A DNA stretch of 64,000 bases from Cohnella algarum (GCF_016937515.1 NZ_JAFHKM010000002.1:3715001-3779000), one strand, 5' to 3'. Positions 8,986 to 16,939 are shown, counted from the first letter of the stretch. Program-made: numbers and translations. The notes: generated from the sequence alone by a model not told the origin.

Positions 8986-9003
8986 TCTCCGGACGTCCGA
9001 AGC

Positions 9004-9177
9004 CTACTGCGGGCTTCTGCGGCTGCGCGATTTGACGGTGAAGCCGATTCCGATCGTGCAGCCGCAGAGGACGAAAAACAGGGCGGACAACCAAACGTTA
9101 TAGTCGAGCGAGATGGCGGTGGCGGTCATCCAGGCGACCGAAACGAAGGCCAAAACCCATGCCACAGATTTCTTCAT
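9004..9177 (-). CDS. small two-helix membrane protein, unknown
   Basis: A 57-residue protein with two hydrophobic helices (SVAWVLAFVSVAWMTATAI and LSALFFVLCGCTIGIGF) and a basic C-terminus (KSRSRRSPQ), probably inside. ATG 9177 lies 9 bases after AAGGAG; the ATG at 9186 directly abuts it. It is convergent with trpS and divergent from the SASP gene. No family was recognised. Confidence 0.65.
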   Translation of the reverse strand: MKKSVAWVLAFVSVAWMTATAISLDYNVWLSALFFVLCGCTIGIGFTVKSRSRRSPQ

Positions 9178-9273
9178 CTTTTTCATCTCCTTGAAGCATA
9201 TTTTTCTTTCGCCTTTGCATACTACAAAAGCAAGCTTGCAAATAACTTCAGCAAGGCGAAAGGAGCAATCAAC

Positions 9274-9510
9274 ATGGCCAGCAACAATTCTTCTCGCAAC
9301 CGGGTACTTGTAAAAGAATCCAAAGGTGCCCTGGAAAACATGAAGATGGAAGCCGCACAATCCCTCGGCGTTCAAATTCCGTCCGACGGATACTACGGCA
9401 ACGTCACTTCCCGTGATGCCGGATCGCTTGGCGGTTATATCACGAAAAACCTGGTCCGCATCGCCGAACAACAGCTTTCCGGTGGTCAACAGTTTACCGG
9501 CGGTCGTTAA
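9274..9510 (+). CDS. alpha/beta-type small acid-soluble spore protein
   Basis: Coats and protects spore DNA and is degraded at germination. The 78 aa product has the family hallmarks: KESKGALENMKMEAAQSLGV, where the E-A/S-like region is the GPR protease site, and the C-terminal GSLGGYITKNLVRIAEQQL. Length is slightly above the usual 60-72 because of the C-terminal GGQQFTGGR. ATG 9274 follows AAAGGAG. It is expected to be transcribed by sigma-G in the forespore (family knowledge). A strong terminator follows. Confidence 0.97.
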   Translation: MASNNSSRNRVLVKESKGALENMKMEAAQSLGVQIPSDGYYGNVTSRDAGSLGGYITKNLVRIAEQQLSGGQQFTGGR

Positions 9511-9532
9511 TCGGACTCGATAGTCCCGACCG

Positions 9533-9563
9533 AAAGCCCGAGGTTGCCCTCGGGCTTTTATTA
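9533..9563 (+). terminator. terminator of the SASP gene
   Basis: AAAGCCCGAGG-TTG-CCCTCGGGCTTT: a near-perfect 11-bp stem with 3-base loop followed by a T-rich tail. Confidence 0.9.
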
Positions 9564-9615
9564 TTGTCTCCTTTTGAAGCGAAATCGTCAATAGCCGCGG
9601 CCGAGGCCCGGCCGC

Positions 9616-10599
9616 TTAGTACGTGTTCATCCGCAGTCTTTTTTCCAGGCGTTCGTCGCTCAGCCATCCGACGTAAGACTGAAGCGGCTGCAGGGAGGAA
9701 TCGAGCAGCGCGACGGCGACGAAAGGGTATTGCCGGCGGTAACGGTACCGGATGTCGATCCAGCGCACCTCGAAGCCCCACGGCCGTTCATGGACCTGCC
9801 CGCAGGGGAACGGAGTCACGTTCAGAAACGCCTGAACGTCCGCGATATTCCTTGAAGCGTCGATGGCGGGGTGCTGATCGCAGCTGGTCCGGTCGACCCA
9901 GGTCAGCTTTCCGTTTTCCCAGTAGCCGATCGTGTACGAGCAGTCCTTCGACAGCCGGACGACGTTCCAGCGATGAAGGGAAACGGTGGGCAGCAGCGTA
10001 TAGTCGTCGCCCGGCCGATGCCCGGAATCCGTTTTCGGAACCTTGGCCGCCGTCCGGCGTCGAACGGCCCATCGCCAGGCGTAATAAAGGACGATCAATC
10101 CGTACAGGACGGGGAAAATCGCTCTCGGATCCGCGGTTCCGGTCATCCAAAGCAGAAGGGCCACGAGATGCGATGAAAAAATAAACGGATCGAAAATGTG
10201 AATGATGTTCCAGGCGATCCACTTTTTCGAAAACGGCCGAAGCGCTTGCGTTCCGTAGGCGTTGAACAAGTCGCTTGCGACGTGTACGACGACGGCGAGC
10301 AGCACCCAGAGCGCCAAATGCCACCAGGGCAGGCCTCGAAACAAGGCGGCCAAAGGGAGGGAAATCGCCGCCGCCCATCCGACAACCGCCGGCAGCGAAT
10401 GGGACAAGCCGCGGTGGTTTCTGATATAATCGGCATTGCTTTTGAAACGGAGCAGCCCGTCGAGATCGGGCGCCTGCGACCCGGCGACCGTGCCGATCAG
10501 CGCGGCGACAGCGCCGTAAGGATGCGAAGCGATGACGGGATCGACAAGGGCGAGTCCGCCCAGGCCGAGCCCGAACAGCAGATGCGTGCCGGAATCCAT
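9616..10599 (-). CDS. membrane-bound metal-dependent hydrolase (YdjM/DUF457-like)
   Basis: A 327-residue protein whose N-terminal two thirds match the LexA-binding inner-membrane hydrolase family: MDSGTHLLFGLGLGGLAL, SQAPDLDGLLRF, RNHRGLSHSLPAV and HVASDLFNAYGTQ provide conserved His/Asp residues and sit among hydrophobic segments. The C-terminal about 120 residues are soluble. ATG 10599 follows AAAGGGGAC. It is divergent from the 93-aa gene at 10688. The enzyme substrate is unknown in the family. Confidence 0.85.
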   Translation of the reverse strand: MDSGTHLLFGLGLGGLALVDPVIASHPYGAVAALIGTVAGSQAPDLDGLLRFKSNADYIRNHRGLSHSLPAVVGWAAAISLPLAALFRGLPWWHLALWVLLAVVVHVASDLFNAYGTQALRPFSKKWIAWNIIHIFDPFIFSSHLVALLLWMTGTADPRAIFPVLYGLIVLYYAWRWAVRRRTAAKVPKTDSGHRPGDDYTLLPTVSLHRWNVVRLSKDCSYTIGYWENGKLTWVDRTSCDQHPAIDASRNIADVQAFLNVTPFPCGQVHERPWGFEVRWIDIRYRYRRQYPFVAVALLDSSLQPLQSYVGWLSDERLEKRLRMNTY

Positions 10600-10687
10600 A
10601 ACTGGAAGTCCCCTTTCGTCGTCATGACGTTTGTCGGGTTTAAGTATGGGCAAGGCCGCCCGAATTTATAAAATTGGAGGAGACGGA

Positions 10688-10969
10688 ATGATTTTGTTCG
10701 TGGAATATGCCGTGGAACGGCAGCATCGCGCCGCTTATATGGAATGGGTGCGCGCGGAGCCGCGGCGGTGGAACGGAGTCGAACTGCTCGAAAACACCGC
10801 GCAGCCTGGCGTTATCGTCGAACTGAGAAGGGTGAAAAGCGAGGCCGAAGCCGCCGAAATAGAAAAAGAACGCCGCGAAGGACGTTCCGGATGGGAGGCG
10901 ATGACGCCCTGGATCAAAGGAGGGCGCGAGGGCCTGAGAATTTGGACGTTCGTTCCGGTAACCGGCTGA
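10688..10969 (+). CDS. conserved hypothetical protein (93 aa)
   Basis: A small soluble protein starting MILFVEYAVERQHRAAYMEW. The strand-helix pattern (strand at 2-8, helix 11-20, strand GVIVELRRVK, then a helix rich in Glu/Lys/Arg, and final strand LRIWTFVPV) suggests a ferredoxin-like fold such as NIPSNAP or Dabb domains; this is inference. GGAGGAGAC precedes ATG 10688. The stop codon lies inside an 18-bp palindrome shared with the convergent gerQ stop. Confidence 0.65.
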   Translation: MILFVEYAVERQHRAAYMEWVRAEPRRWNGVELLENTAQPGVIVELRRVKSEAEAAEIEKERREGRSGWEAMTPWIKGGREGLRIWTFVPVTG

Positions 10970-10981
10970 TTCGAATCAGCC
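10964..10981. repeat. 18-bp perfect palindrome across two convergent stop codons
   Basis: GGCTGATTCGAATCAGCC is perfectly self-complementary. It contains the TGA of the plus-strand gene and the TGA of gerQ. There is no T-run, so terminator activity is uncertain. Confidence 0.7.
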
Positions 10982-11455
10982 TTGGGTGCCGAACGGCAAG
11001 GTGTAGTTGAGCGGTTCGTCGAAGGTGATATAGTCAAGGTTCAGGGTGAGCAGCAAAAACCGCCTGCCCGTAGCCGGATCGCTGATGATGATATGATCCC
11101 TTCCGGCCGCCTCCAGCACGCCCTTGAATATTTTCGCGTTCCATTCGCTGTTGTTTTCGTACGTCATGTACAGCGTGGCGACTTTGCCGAGGTTCATGCG
11201 CAGGATGTTTTCTACATACGATTCTTCGGTCGGCAGCGGCATCGTCGTCCCGGCGGGCGTGATCATGGATCCGCTCGGAGCGGCCATCGGGGGCATCATG
11301 ACGCCGCCCGGAACGCCCATCGGCATCATGCCCGCGGTTCCGGGAAACGCGTTGTTGCCCGTCATCGCGGGGCTGACCATCGGCTGGGGCAAGGGCATGG
11401 GCATGGGCATAGGCGTGGGGGCAGCGGTATTCGGCCAGGGAGCTTTTTGAATCAA
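10976..11455 (-). CDS. gerQ: spore coat protein GerQ
   Basis: Inner-coat protein cross-linked by transglutaminase and needed to localise the cortex lytic enzyme CwlJ (B. subtilis knowledge). The 159 aa product has a Met/Pro/Gly-rich N-terminal half (PTPMPMPMPLPQPM) and the conserved GerQ domain: SYVENILRMNLGKVATLYMT, NNSEWNAKIFKGVLEAAGRD, HIIISDPATGRRFLL. Start is TTG 11455 with AAAAGGAGG 7 bases upstream. It directly follows cwlJ in the same direction (30-base gap), the classic germination pair. Confidence 0.95.
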   Translation of the reverse strand: MIQKAPWPNTAAPTPMPMPMPLPQPMVSPAMTGNNAFPGTAGMMPMGVPGGVMMPPMAAPSGSMITPAGTTMPLPTEESYVENILRMNLGKVATLYMTYENNSEWNAKIFKGVLEAAGRDHIIISDPATGRRFLLLTLNLDYITFDEPLNYTLPFGTQG

Positions 11456-11485
11456 AGTAAATCCTCCTTTTAATGGCTTGACGCC

Positions 11486-11908
11486 TTAATAAACTCGGGG
11501 ACAGTCCTCGTACGTGGGAGCGAAGAAGCAGTGGGCCTTGAAGCGCCCGGTATTGGTCTGATCGTACCAGGTGCCGGGGCAGCCTCCCGACGGGCGGAAA
11601 AACCATAGCGCGTTGGATGCCGGATGAGTGCGCTCTCCGTTGACGGCGCGTCTGGCGAGCGCGATATCCGCTTCGCGGGCTCTCTGGTAAAAATACGGCT
11701 TTTGGACCGCTTCGAACCCGCCCGGCGACTGGAACGCCATGTCGGATACGGAGCGGATGTTGCGAAAATCGAGACAGTTCCCGCGAATGCGGTTGACGCC
11801 GACGTTGCCGACCATCAGCATGCCGAGGTGGCCTTCGCCCTCCGCTTCCGCGCGCATAAGGCGGGCCAGCATTTTGATGCCTTCTTCGTTCGTTTTGATG
11901 ACGGCCAT
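11486..11908 (-). CDS. cwlJ: spore cortex hydrolase CwlJ
   Basis: Cell-wall hydrolase of the Hydrolase_2/SleB family that degrades cortex peptidoglycan in germination. The 140 aa length matches CwlJ. Conserved features are LARLMRAEAEGEGHLGMLMVGNVGVNRI (catalytic Glu region) and GGCPGTWYDQ...FKAHCFFAPTYEDCP. There is no signal peptide, as expected for CwlJ, which is made in the mother cell. It forms an operon with gerQ. Confidence 0.96.
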   Translation of the reverse strand: MAVIKTNEEGIKMLARLMRAEAEGEGHLGMLMVGNVGVNRIRGNCLDFRNIRSVSDMAFQSPGGFEAVQKPYFYQRAREADIALARRAVNGERTHPASNALWFFRPSGGCPGTWYDQTNTGRFKAHCFFAPTYEDCPRVY

Positions 11909-12091
11909 TCGATTTGCACCCTTCCTCTTGCGGTTTCGCCTCCAGCTCCGCCGCCGGGCGGCACTGGGCGAATGTCACTCTACAATGTATTGAGAAGCGC
12001 CCAAAAGTGTGACATCTTCGGCGAAAAGGAATACAAGAGCTTCGCGGGCCGCCGGGCAATGGCAAATTCATGAACTTTGACGGCGGAATCG

Positions 12092-12121
12092 TTGTCAATG
12101 ATTTGACTTATAAGGTATCAT
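12092..12121 (+). promoter_or_regulatory. sigma-A promoter of ctaB-sco
   Basis: TTGTCA (12092-12097), an 18-base spacer, then TATCAT (12116-12121), 56 bases before the ctaB start. Confidence 0.6.
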
Positions 12122-12177
12122 TAAAAATGGAAAAATGGCGGTCGCTTGCGGCTTTTCATTCTCGAAGGAGGAGCTCC

Positions 12178-13035
12178 GTGTTTAAAGATCTTGTGGCCCT
12201 GACCAAGCCGCGCATCATCCGTTTGAACTTATTTGCGGCTTTCGGCGGTTTTTGGGTCGCTTCCCGGTGGGAGATGGACTGGATGCTGCTTGTCTGGGTG
12301 CTTATCGGTTCGACGCTGACGATGGCGTCCGCTTGCGTGTTTAACAACTATCTCGACCGGGAAATGGACACGAAAATGGAGCGAACCCGGAACCGGGCGC
12401 TCCCGACCGGCAGGCTGCGGCCTTCATTCGTGCTCGGGTACGGCGTCGTGTTGGGAATCGCGGGGCTTGCCGTCCTGTTCGGGCTCGTCAATCCGCTGAC
12501 CGGCTGGCTCGGGATTTTGGGGATATTCGTTTATGTCGTCATCTATACGATGTGGCTGAAACGAAGCTCGACGTGGAGCACCTCGGTCGGAGGGGTATCG
12601 GGGGCGATGCCTCCCGTCATTGGGTATTGCGCGGTGACCGGCCAGGTGGACGCGGGAGCCTGGATATTGTTCGCGCTTCTGTTTCTGTGGCAGCCTCCCC
12701 ATTTTTGGTCGCTCGCGATCCGGCGGGTCGAAGAGTACCGTGCCGCGGGATTTCCCGTTCTTCCGGTCGTGAAAGGCATCGAGCGGACGAAGCTGCAAAT
12801 GGTTCCGTATATCGCCCTGCTGCTGGTCGCTTCGGTCTTCCTTTATACGTACGGGTACGTAGGCGTTGTTTTTCTCGTTTTATCGGTCGTCATCGTCGGA
12901 GCTTGGCTCCTTCACGCGCTGTCCGGCTTTCGGGCCAAAGACACCGAGAAATGGGCGAAGGCCGACTTTCTGATTTCCGTCAACTATTTGCTGATTATGT
13001 TTTTGGCGATGATTCTCGACACGAATGGAGCTTAA
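12178..13035 (+). CDS. ctaB: protohaem IX farnesyltransferase (haem O synthase)
   Basis: UbiA-superfamily membrane prenyltransferase that makes haem O from protohaem for haem-copper oxidases. The 285 aa product carries NNYLDREMDTKMERTRNR (Asp-rich substrate motif), WSTSVGGVSGAMPPVIGY and FLWQPPHFWSLAI, all typical of CtaB. GTG 12178 follows AAGGAGG with 7-8 base spacing; upstream in-frame codons have no ribosome site. It is followed 6 bases later by sco, so the pair is an operon for oxidase maturation. The ctaA gene lies about 18 kb away at 30529. Confidence 0.96.
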   Translation: MFKDLVALTKPRIIRLNLFAAFGGFWVASRWEMDWMLLVWVLIGSTLTMASACVFNNYLDREMDTKMERTRNRALPTGRLRPSFVLGYGVVLGIAGLAVLFGLVNPLTGWLGILGIFVYVVIYTMWLKRSSTWSTSVGGVSGAMPPVIGYCAVTGQVDAGAWILFALLFLWQPPHFWSLAIRRVEEYRAAGFPVLPVVKGIERTKLQMVPYIALLLVASVFLYTYGYVGVVFLVLSVVIVGAWLLHALSGFRAKDTEKWAKADFLISVNYLLIMFLAMILDTNGA

Positions 13036-13041
13036 GCGAAG

Positions 13042-13770
13042 ATGAGCGAATTCAAGGGCGAACCGTCCGACAAACTGGAAAATGCAACTCCCGGAACCGC
13101 CGAAACGGCCGGAACCGGAGCGAATGGGCCTTCGGTGCCTGCCGTAGGAACGCAAAAATCGTTCGCCCGCCGGTACGCGTTTCCGATGGTGCTGCTGGCG
13201 CTGTGCCTGGCGCTCGGCGGCTATCTGCTGTGGGATTCCATGAAAGGCAGCGACCTTCCGGTTCAGGGCGAAGCGGCGGATTTCACGCTGCAAAGCATCG
13301 ACGGCGAAGCGGTGACGATGAGCGAGCTCGACGGCAAGGTTCGCCTGGTGTATTTCTTCTTCTCCAACTGCCCGGACGTCTGTCCTCCGACGACGTTCAT
13401 GCTTTCCCAAGTGCAGGAGAAGCTGAAGGCGGACGGAGATTTCGGGGACAAGGTCGAATTTTTGTCGATTACGATCGACCCGCTGCGCGATACGCCGGAA
13501 GCACTGCGCGCGTTCGGGGACAAATTCAACGCCGACTATGCCGGCTGGAAATTCCTCCGCGGCGACGAGGAGCAGCCGATCTGGGATTTGGCGCAAGAGT
13601 ACGGCCTCATGGTCGTGAAGGATCAAAACGGGGACTTCGGCCATTCGAACCTCGTCGTGCTGGTCGACAAAAAAGGCCAGATCCGCAGCTATATTTCGCC
13701 GGACGCGAACGGAAATCCGGGCGATCTGGATGCGGACGCGCTGTACGAGCAAGTCAAAACGCTGCTGTAA
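13042..13770 (+). CDS. SCO1/SenC copper chaperone of cytochrome c oxidase
   Basis: Membrane-anchored thioredoxin-fold protein that delivers copper to the CuA site. After a 45-residue polar N-terminus comes one membrane helix (YAFPMVLLALCLALGGYLLW), then the SCO domain with copper ligands C110 and C114 in FSNCPDVCPPTT and H201 in FGHSNLVV. At 242 aa it is longer than BsSco because of the extra cytoplasmic leader. It is the second gene of the ctaB operon and ends at a hairpin terminator. Confidence 0.94.
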   Translation: MSEFKGEPSDKLENATPGTAETAGTGANGPSVPAVGTQKSFARRYAFPMVLLALCLALGGYLLWDSMKGSDLPVQGEAADFTLQSIDGEAVTMSELDGKVRLVYFFFSNCPDVCPPTTFMLSQVQEKLKADGDFGDKVEFLSITIDPLRDTPEALRAFGDKFNADYAGWKFLRGDEEQPIWDLAQEYGLMVVKDQNGDFGHSNLVVLVDKKGQIRSYISPDANGNPGDLDADALYEQVKTLL

Positions 13771-13790
13771 ATTCGGGGCGGCGAAGAAGA

Positions 13791-13831
13791 GGGGTTGTCC
13801 GAAGGCTTTTCGGCCTCGGGCAGCCCTTTTT
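13791..13831 (+). terminator. terminator of ctaB-sco
   Basis: A long stem, GGGGTTGTCCGAaGGC / GcCTCGGGCAGCCC, with a short TTTTC loop and a T5 tail. Confidence 0.8.
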
Positions 13832-13865
13832 GTTGCGGATCTGGTGAATTTGCTACGCGTAGTTC

Positions 13866-14281
13866 GGCGCGTGTCGGCGCTTAGTTGGGTAGATTTTACT
13901 CATCTTAGCCGGGTATAGGCGCGTGTCGGCGCTCAGTTGGGTAGATTTTACTCATCTTAGCCGGGTATAGGCGCGTGTTGGCGCTCAGTTGGGTAGATTT
14001 TACTCATCTCAGCCGGGTATAGGCGCGTGTTGGCGCTTAGTTGGGTAGATTTTACTCATCTTTGCCGGGTATAGGCGCGTGTCGGCGCTCAGTTGGGTAG
14101 ATTTTACTCATCTTAGCCGGGTATAGGCGCGTGTCGGCGCTTAGTTGGGTAGATTTTACTCATCTCAGCCGGGTATAGGCGCGTGTTGGCGCTCAGTTGG
14201 GTAGATTTTACTCATCTCAGCCGGAGATAGGCGCGTGTCGGCGCTTAGTTGAGTAGATTTTACTCATCTCAACCCGCTAAA
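13866..14281. repeat. tandem array, eight copies of a 52-bp unit
   Basis: Unit starts at 13866, 13918, 13970, 14022, 14074, 14126, 14178 and 14230, exactly 52 bases apart, with no spacers. Units begin GGCGCGTGTCGGCGCT and continue into TTGGGTAGATTTTACTC. They differ at only a few sites, mostly C/T. Each can form an imperfect 12-bp hairpin around GGGTA-GATTT-TACTC; in the last copy this core is perfect (GAGTA/TACTC). The array fills the space between the convergent sco and Toprim genes. Confidence 0.97.
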
Positions 14282-14314
14282 CGCAAAAAGTCGTACGCAG
14301 TTAAAGCATTCGTT

Positions 14315-14668
14315 TCACTCCGGCCATTCGGCGGGAGGGGGGTAAACGATGTATTGTTCCAGGCCGGCTTTTTCGAGCTGCTGAATCAAATATTCTTCCG
14401 GGGTCCCTTCGACCCCGTTGTAGCCTCGACGCGTGTAAATATGCTCGGCGTCGGGAAATACGTCGCTGAGCATGCCCCGGATTCGCCGGCCGGAAGCGTC
14501 CGGGTCGGTAAAAAGGTACACCTGGCGATCCCGCACCGCCTTGCGAAGCGATTCGATCCGCTCGGTATTCAATGTGCCGAAGGTGCAGTAGATCGGAATT
14601 TCGGGAGACAGCACGCGGGCGAGGCGGCTTTTGTCGTTTTTTCCTTCGACGATGATGGCGACATCCAT
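14315..14668 (-). CDS. stand-alone Toprim domain protein
   Basis: A 117-residue protein consisting almost only of a Toprim fold, the Mg-binding domain of primases, topoisomerases and RNase M5. The motifs are IIVEGKNDKSRL (catalytic Glu) and LFTDPDASGRRIRG (DxD). It is shorter than RNase M5 (about 180 aa), lacking its C-terminal part, and so may be a related nuclease or regulator. It begins at ATG 14668 after a GGGGGTCGC ribosome site and ends close to the tandem repeat array. Its substrate is unknown. Confidence 0.85.
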   Translation of the reverse strand: MDVAIIVEGKNDKSRLARVLSPEIPIYCTFGTLNTERIESLRKAVRDRQVYLFTDPDASGRRIRGMLSDVFPDAEHIYTRRGYNGVEGTPEEYLIQQLEKAGLEQYIVYPPPAEWPE

Positions 14669-14860
14669 TTGCTGCGACCCCCTTCAGGCGGGAACGGGAG
14701 CGGCGCTTCCGTCCTCTTGTTCCTATTGTACCACAACGGGGAAAAGGCGAGCTTGTCCGGCGGCTCGGGATCGTCCCCTCGCAAATGGAGGGATGAACCG
14801 CTCCGGCGTTCGCGGCTCATCCCGAAACGAAACGTTTGGCCTTGCGCCGTTCGAACGAAA

Positions 14861-14971
14861 TCAACAGGCTCTCAGCACGATGACGAGCAGAACGAACAGG
14901 ACGAGCACGATGGCCGCCGAGGCGCCATGGCCGTGTCCATGTCCGTGGCCGCAATCCGCAATTTGAGACAT
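14861..14971 (-). CDS. YjcZ-like sporulation peptide
   Basis: A 36-residue product: MSQIADCGHGHGHGHGAS followed by a hydrophobic helix of small and branched residues (AAIVLVLFVLLVIVLRAC) and stop. This layout (short polar start, one helix rich in Val/Leu/Ile, terminal Cys) is that of the YjcZ/YhcI-type tiny sporulation proteins in Bacilli. The CGHGHGHGHG block is an alternating His-Gly run that could bind metal. GGGGTGA lies about 6 bases before ATG 14971. It is isolated, upstream of the Toprim gene. Confidence 0.8.
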   Translation of the reverse strand: MSQIADCGHGHGHGHGASAAIVLVLFVLLVIVLRAC

Positions 14972-15082
14972 CCGCGTTCACCCCGCTTTTAACGCTTATT
15001 GCCGCCCGCCTTCCCGCGAAGCCGAAAAGGCGCGCCGCCCTACAGCATATGCGTCTGTCCCTGGGGCGACGTGTGCGATCAC

Positions 15083-16351
15083 CTATTTTCCCGCTTCTTC
15101 AATGTCCCGCCGCCGGGGGCTGGCGTCGGCTCCTCCGTTCCAGCCGAGAGAGTAATCCGGCCGGGGCGCAAGCGCGAGCAGCGCGATCATCAGCACGGCG
15201 AACGCGATAAAATACGGCGAAAGGTAGTCCCTGACGGCTCCGGCCGCGACCGGTCCGAGGAAAGCGCCGATCGAGGAGGCGATCGACATGAACGAGAGCG
15301 TTCTGCCGTATCGGGAAGAACCGCTCAACTGAAGCAAAAAGGAGGTCATGGCCGGGAAGACGACCCCTTTGGCCATGCCGAGCGAGAACAACAGCACGGC
15401 GATCGGCAACGGCCATCCCGCCGCCAGGCCGTAATAGGTGATCGCAAGCAGCAGCAGGCCGCAAACGCTTCGGGCGTAAGGCAAATATTTTTGCAGAAAC
15501 AGCAGGGCCAGCGTGGCGAGCGAGCCGAGGCTGATAACGGAAAACAGCAGGCCGGTCGTCATCATCTCGTCGGCGGATTTCACGCTGAGCGGCAGTTCGA
15601 AAGAGAGAATCCCCTGAGAGCAGGACATCGCAAGCGGCAAAATGAGCACGATCCAAGGAAACCGCCTGTCGCCCATTGAAGGAAGCGGCGCCGGCTCCGC
15701 GTTCGACGGGGACAGGGATACGCTTGCTTTCGATCCCGACGGCGAGGACGCCGGGGCGGCATCTGCGAACGGCTGCTTGGCTTCGCGAACGAAAATCAAG
15801 GAAGCGATGCCGGTGACGAGCAGAATCCAGCCGAGAATGAGAAAGGACGTCTCAAACCCGATTTTGGCGGTCATCCAGGCTCCCGCCGCCGGCGATACGA
15901 CGGCCGCGACCGTATGGACAAGGCCGTTGCCGGCCATCAGCTTGCCTTGATGAATGCGGTTCCGGGCGAGCCTCGCGAGCATCGCCAAACAAGCCGGGGA
16001 AAGGAAGGCGAGCACGAACCCGCTGACGGAACGGATGTACAGCAGCTGCCAAGGATCAGTGACCCGCGCTTGCAGCAGCAGCAGGATGCCCGCCCCGGTC
16101 AGACTGCCGGCGATGAACAAGCGGCTTCCGAACCGGTCGACGCTGTAGCCGGCGAGAATGTTGCCGGGCAGATGAGTGAGCGAGTACATGCCCATGACGA
16201 GTCCGATAAAAGAAGGAGCCGCCCCGAGAGATACGGCAAACGGGGTGAGCATCGGATATTGCGCGTGCAGGTCGAAAAAGGCCACGAACAAAAACAGATA
16301 AAGCCATATCGCGGTTTTCAATCGCTTCGCCTCCGCCGGCGATTTCGGCAC
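15083..16351 (-). CDS. MFS transporter
   Basis: About 420-residue, 12-helix major facilitator protein. Features include TAIWLYLFLFVAFFDLHAQYP, LPGNILAGYSVDRFGSR (motif-A-like loop between helices 2 and 3) and a central charged loop between the two six-helix halves. I place the start at GTG 16351 (GAAGG 7 bases upstream), which removes a non-conserved leader; the frame stays open to 16522 and an upstream start cannot be excluded. It is divergent from the GntR gene and shares the intergenic operators, so the regulator may also control it. The substrate is unknown. Confidence 0.85.
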   Translation of the reverse strand: MPKSPAEAKRLKTAIWLYLFLFVAFFDLHAQYPMLTPFAVSLGAAPSFIGLVMGMYSLTHLPGNILAGYSVDRFGSRLFIAGSLTGAGILLLLQARVTDPWQLLYIRSVSGFVLAFLSPACLAMLARLARNRIHQGKLMAGNGLVHTVAAVVSPAAGAWMTAKIGFETSFLILGWILLVTGIASLIFVREAKQPFADAAPASSPSGSKASVSLSPSNAEPAPLPSMGDRRFPWIVLILPLAMSCSQGILSFELPLSVKSADEMMTTGLLFSVISLGSLATLALLFLQKYLPYARSVCGLLLLAITYYGLAAGWPLPIAVLLFSLGMAKGVVFPAMTSFLLQLSGSSRYGRTLSFMSIASSIGAFLGPVAAGAVRDYLSPYFIAFAVLMIALLALAPRPDYSLGWNGGADASPRRRDIEEAGK

Positions 16352-16456
16352 GGTCGGGCCTTCGATCGCCAAAGCTTGTTTTATCCTACTTGTACGTTCG
16401 ATCTCGTCCGTATATGCCGCCCGTTTTCGTGGGCCGATCGCGCAAGCCGGTTGCAA

Positions 16457-16513
16457 GTGTATGGCGTCGTGTGGTACACTTGGATCAAAAGTGTATGGTG
16501 TGTCATCATACAC
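16457..16513. promoter_or_regulatory. paired 23-bp operators for the GntR (YtrA-type) regulator
   Basis: Site 1 (16457-16479) and site 2 (16491-16513) both have the form GTGTATG-N9-CATACAC; site 2 is a perfect inverted repeat, while site 1 has a right arm of GGTACAC. Their starts are 34 bases apart. TTGCAA (16451) and TACACT (16475) with an 18-base spacer may be the overlapped promoter. Confidence 0.75.
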
Positions 16514-16550
16514 ATTACACAATCATGAAACGGAGAGCCGGTGAAAATGT

Positions 16551-16937
16551 ATGCCGCCATTTTGGATCTGGTCCCCGCAGGATTTTCAAATCGATCCTTC
16601 GCGCCCGCTATACGAACAATTCGTCGAGCAAATCCGGGCGAAAATCGCCATGGGGAAGCTGGAACCGGGAACGAGGCTTCCGTCGGTCCGGGACACGGCG
16701 GCAAGCCTCCGGGTCAATCCGACGACGGTGATGAAGGCTTATCAGGAACTGGAAAGACTGTCGCTCATCGTGACGTTCCGCGGCCAAGGCACGTTCGTTA
16801 CGCGGGATACGGACGCGATTCGGTCTTCCCGAAAGCGGATCGCGAAGGAAGCGTTCCGGCAATTGGAAGAAACGGCCGCATCGATCGGTCTGACGGTGAA
16901 GGAATTGATCGAGTTGGCTCACGAACAGGAGGAATGA
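16551..16937 (+). CDS. GntR family regulator, YtrA subfamily
   Basis: Short (128 aa) repressor with a winged-helix DNA-binding domain and only a brief helical tail, the hallmark of the YtrA subfamily that controls neighbouring ABC transporters. Visible motifs are PLYEQFVEQIRAKIAMGKL, GTRLPSVRDTAASLRVNPTTVMKAYQEL and the wing FRGQGTFVT. Start ATG 16551 follows GGAGAG about 12 bases upstream. The stop overlaps an ATG of the ABC ATPase; all three genes to 19232 form one operon. Two inverted-repeat sites upstream are its likely operators, giving autoregulation. Confidence 0.93.
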   Translation: MPPFWIWSPQDFQIDPSRPLYEQFVEQIRAKIAMGKLEPGTRLPSVRDTAASLRVNPTTVMKAYQELERLSLIVTFRGQGTFVTRDTDAIRSSRKRIAKEAFRQLEETAASIGLTVKELIELAHEQEE

Positions 16938-16939
16938 CG

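Noticed and set aside
12070..12177. Longer ctaB start at 12070
   Set aside because: This upstream ATG has no ribosome site and lies within or before the promoter; the extra residues are not conserved.
13866..14281. CRISPR array
   Set aside because: Units are contiguous, 52 bp each, with no unique spacers, and no cas genes are nearby; it is a direct tandem repeat.
14249..14992. 247-aa plus-strand frame over the Toprim gene
   Set aside because: It reads through the tandem repeat end and antisense to the Toprim motifs; not supported by ribosome site or family.
16352..16522. N-terminal extension of the MFS protein
   Set aside because: The extra residues (MCNVYDDTPYTFD...) are hydrophilic, have no ribosome site and run through the shared operator region; GTG 16351 with GAAGG is a better start.
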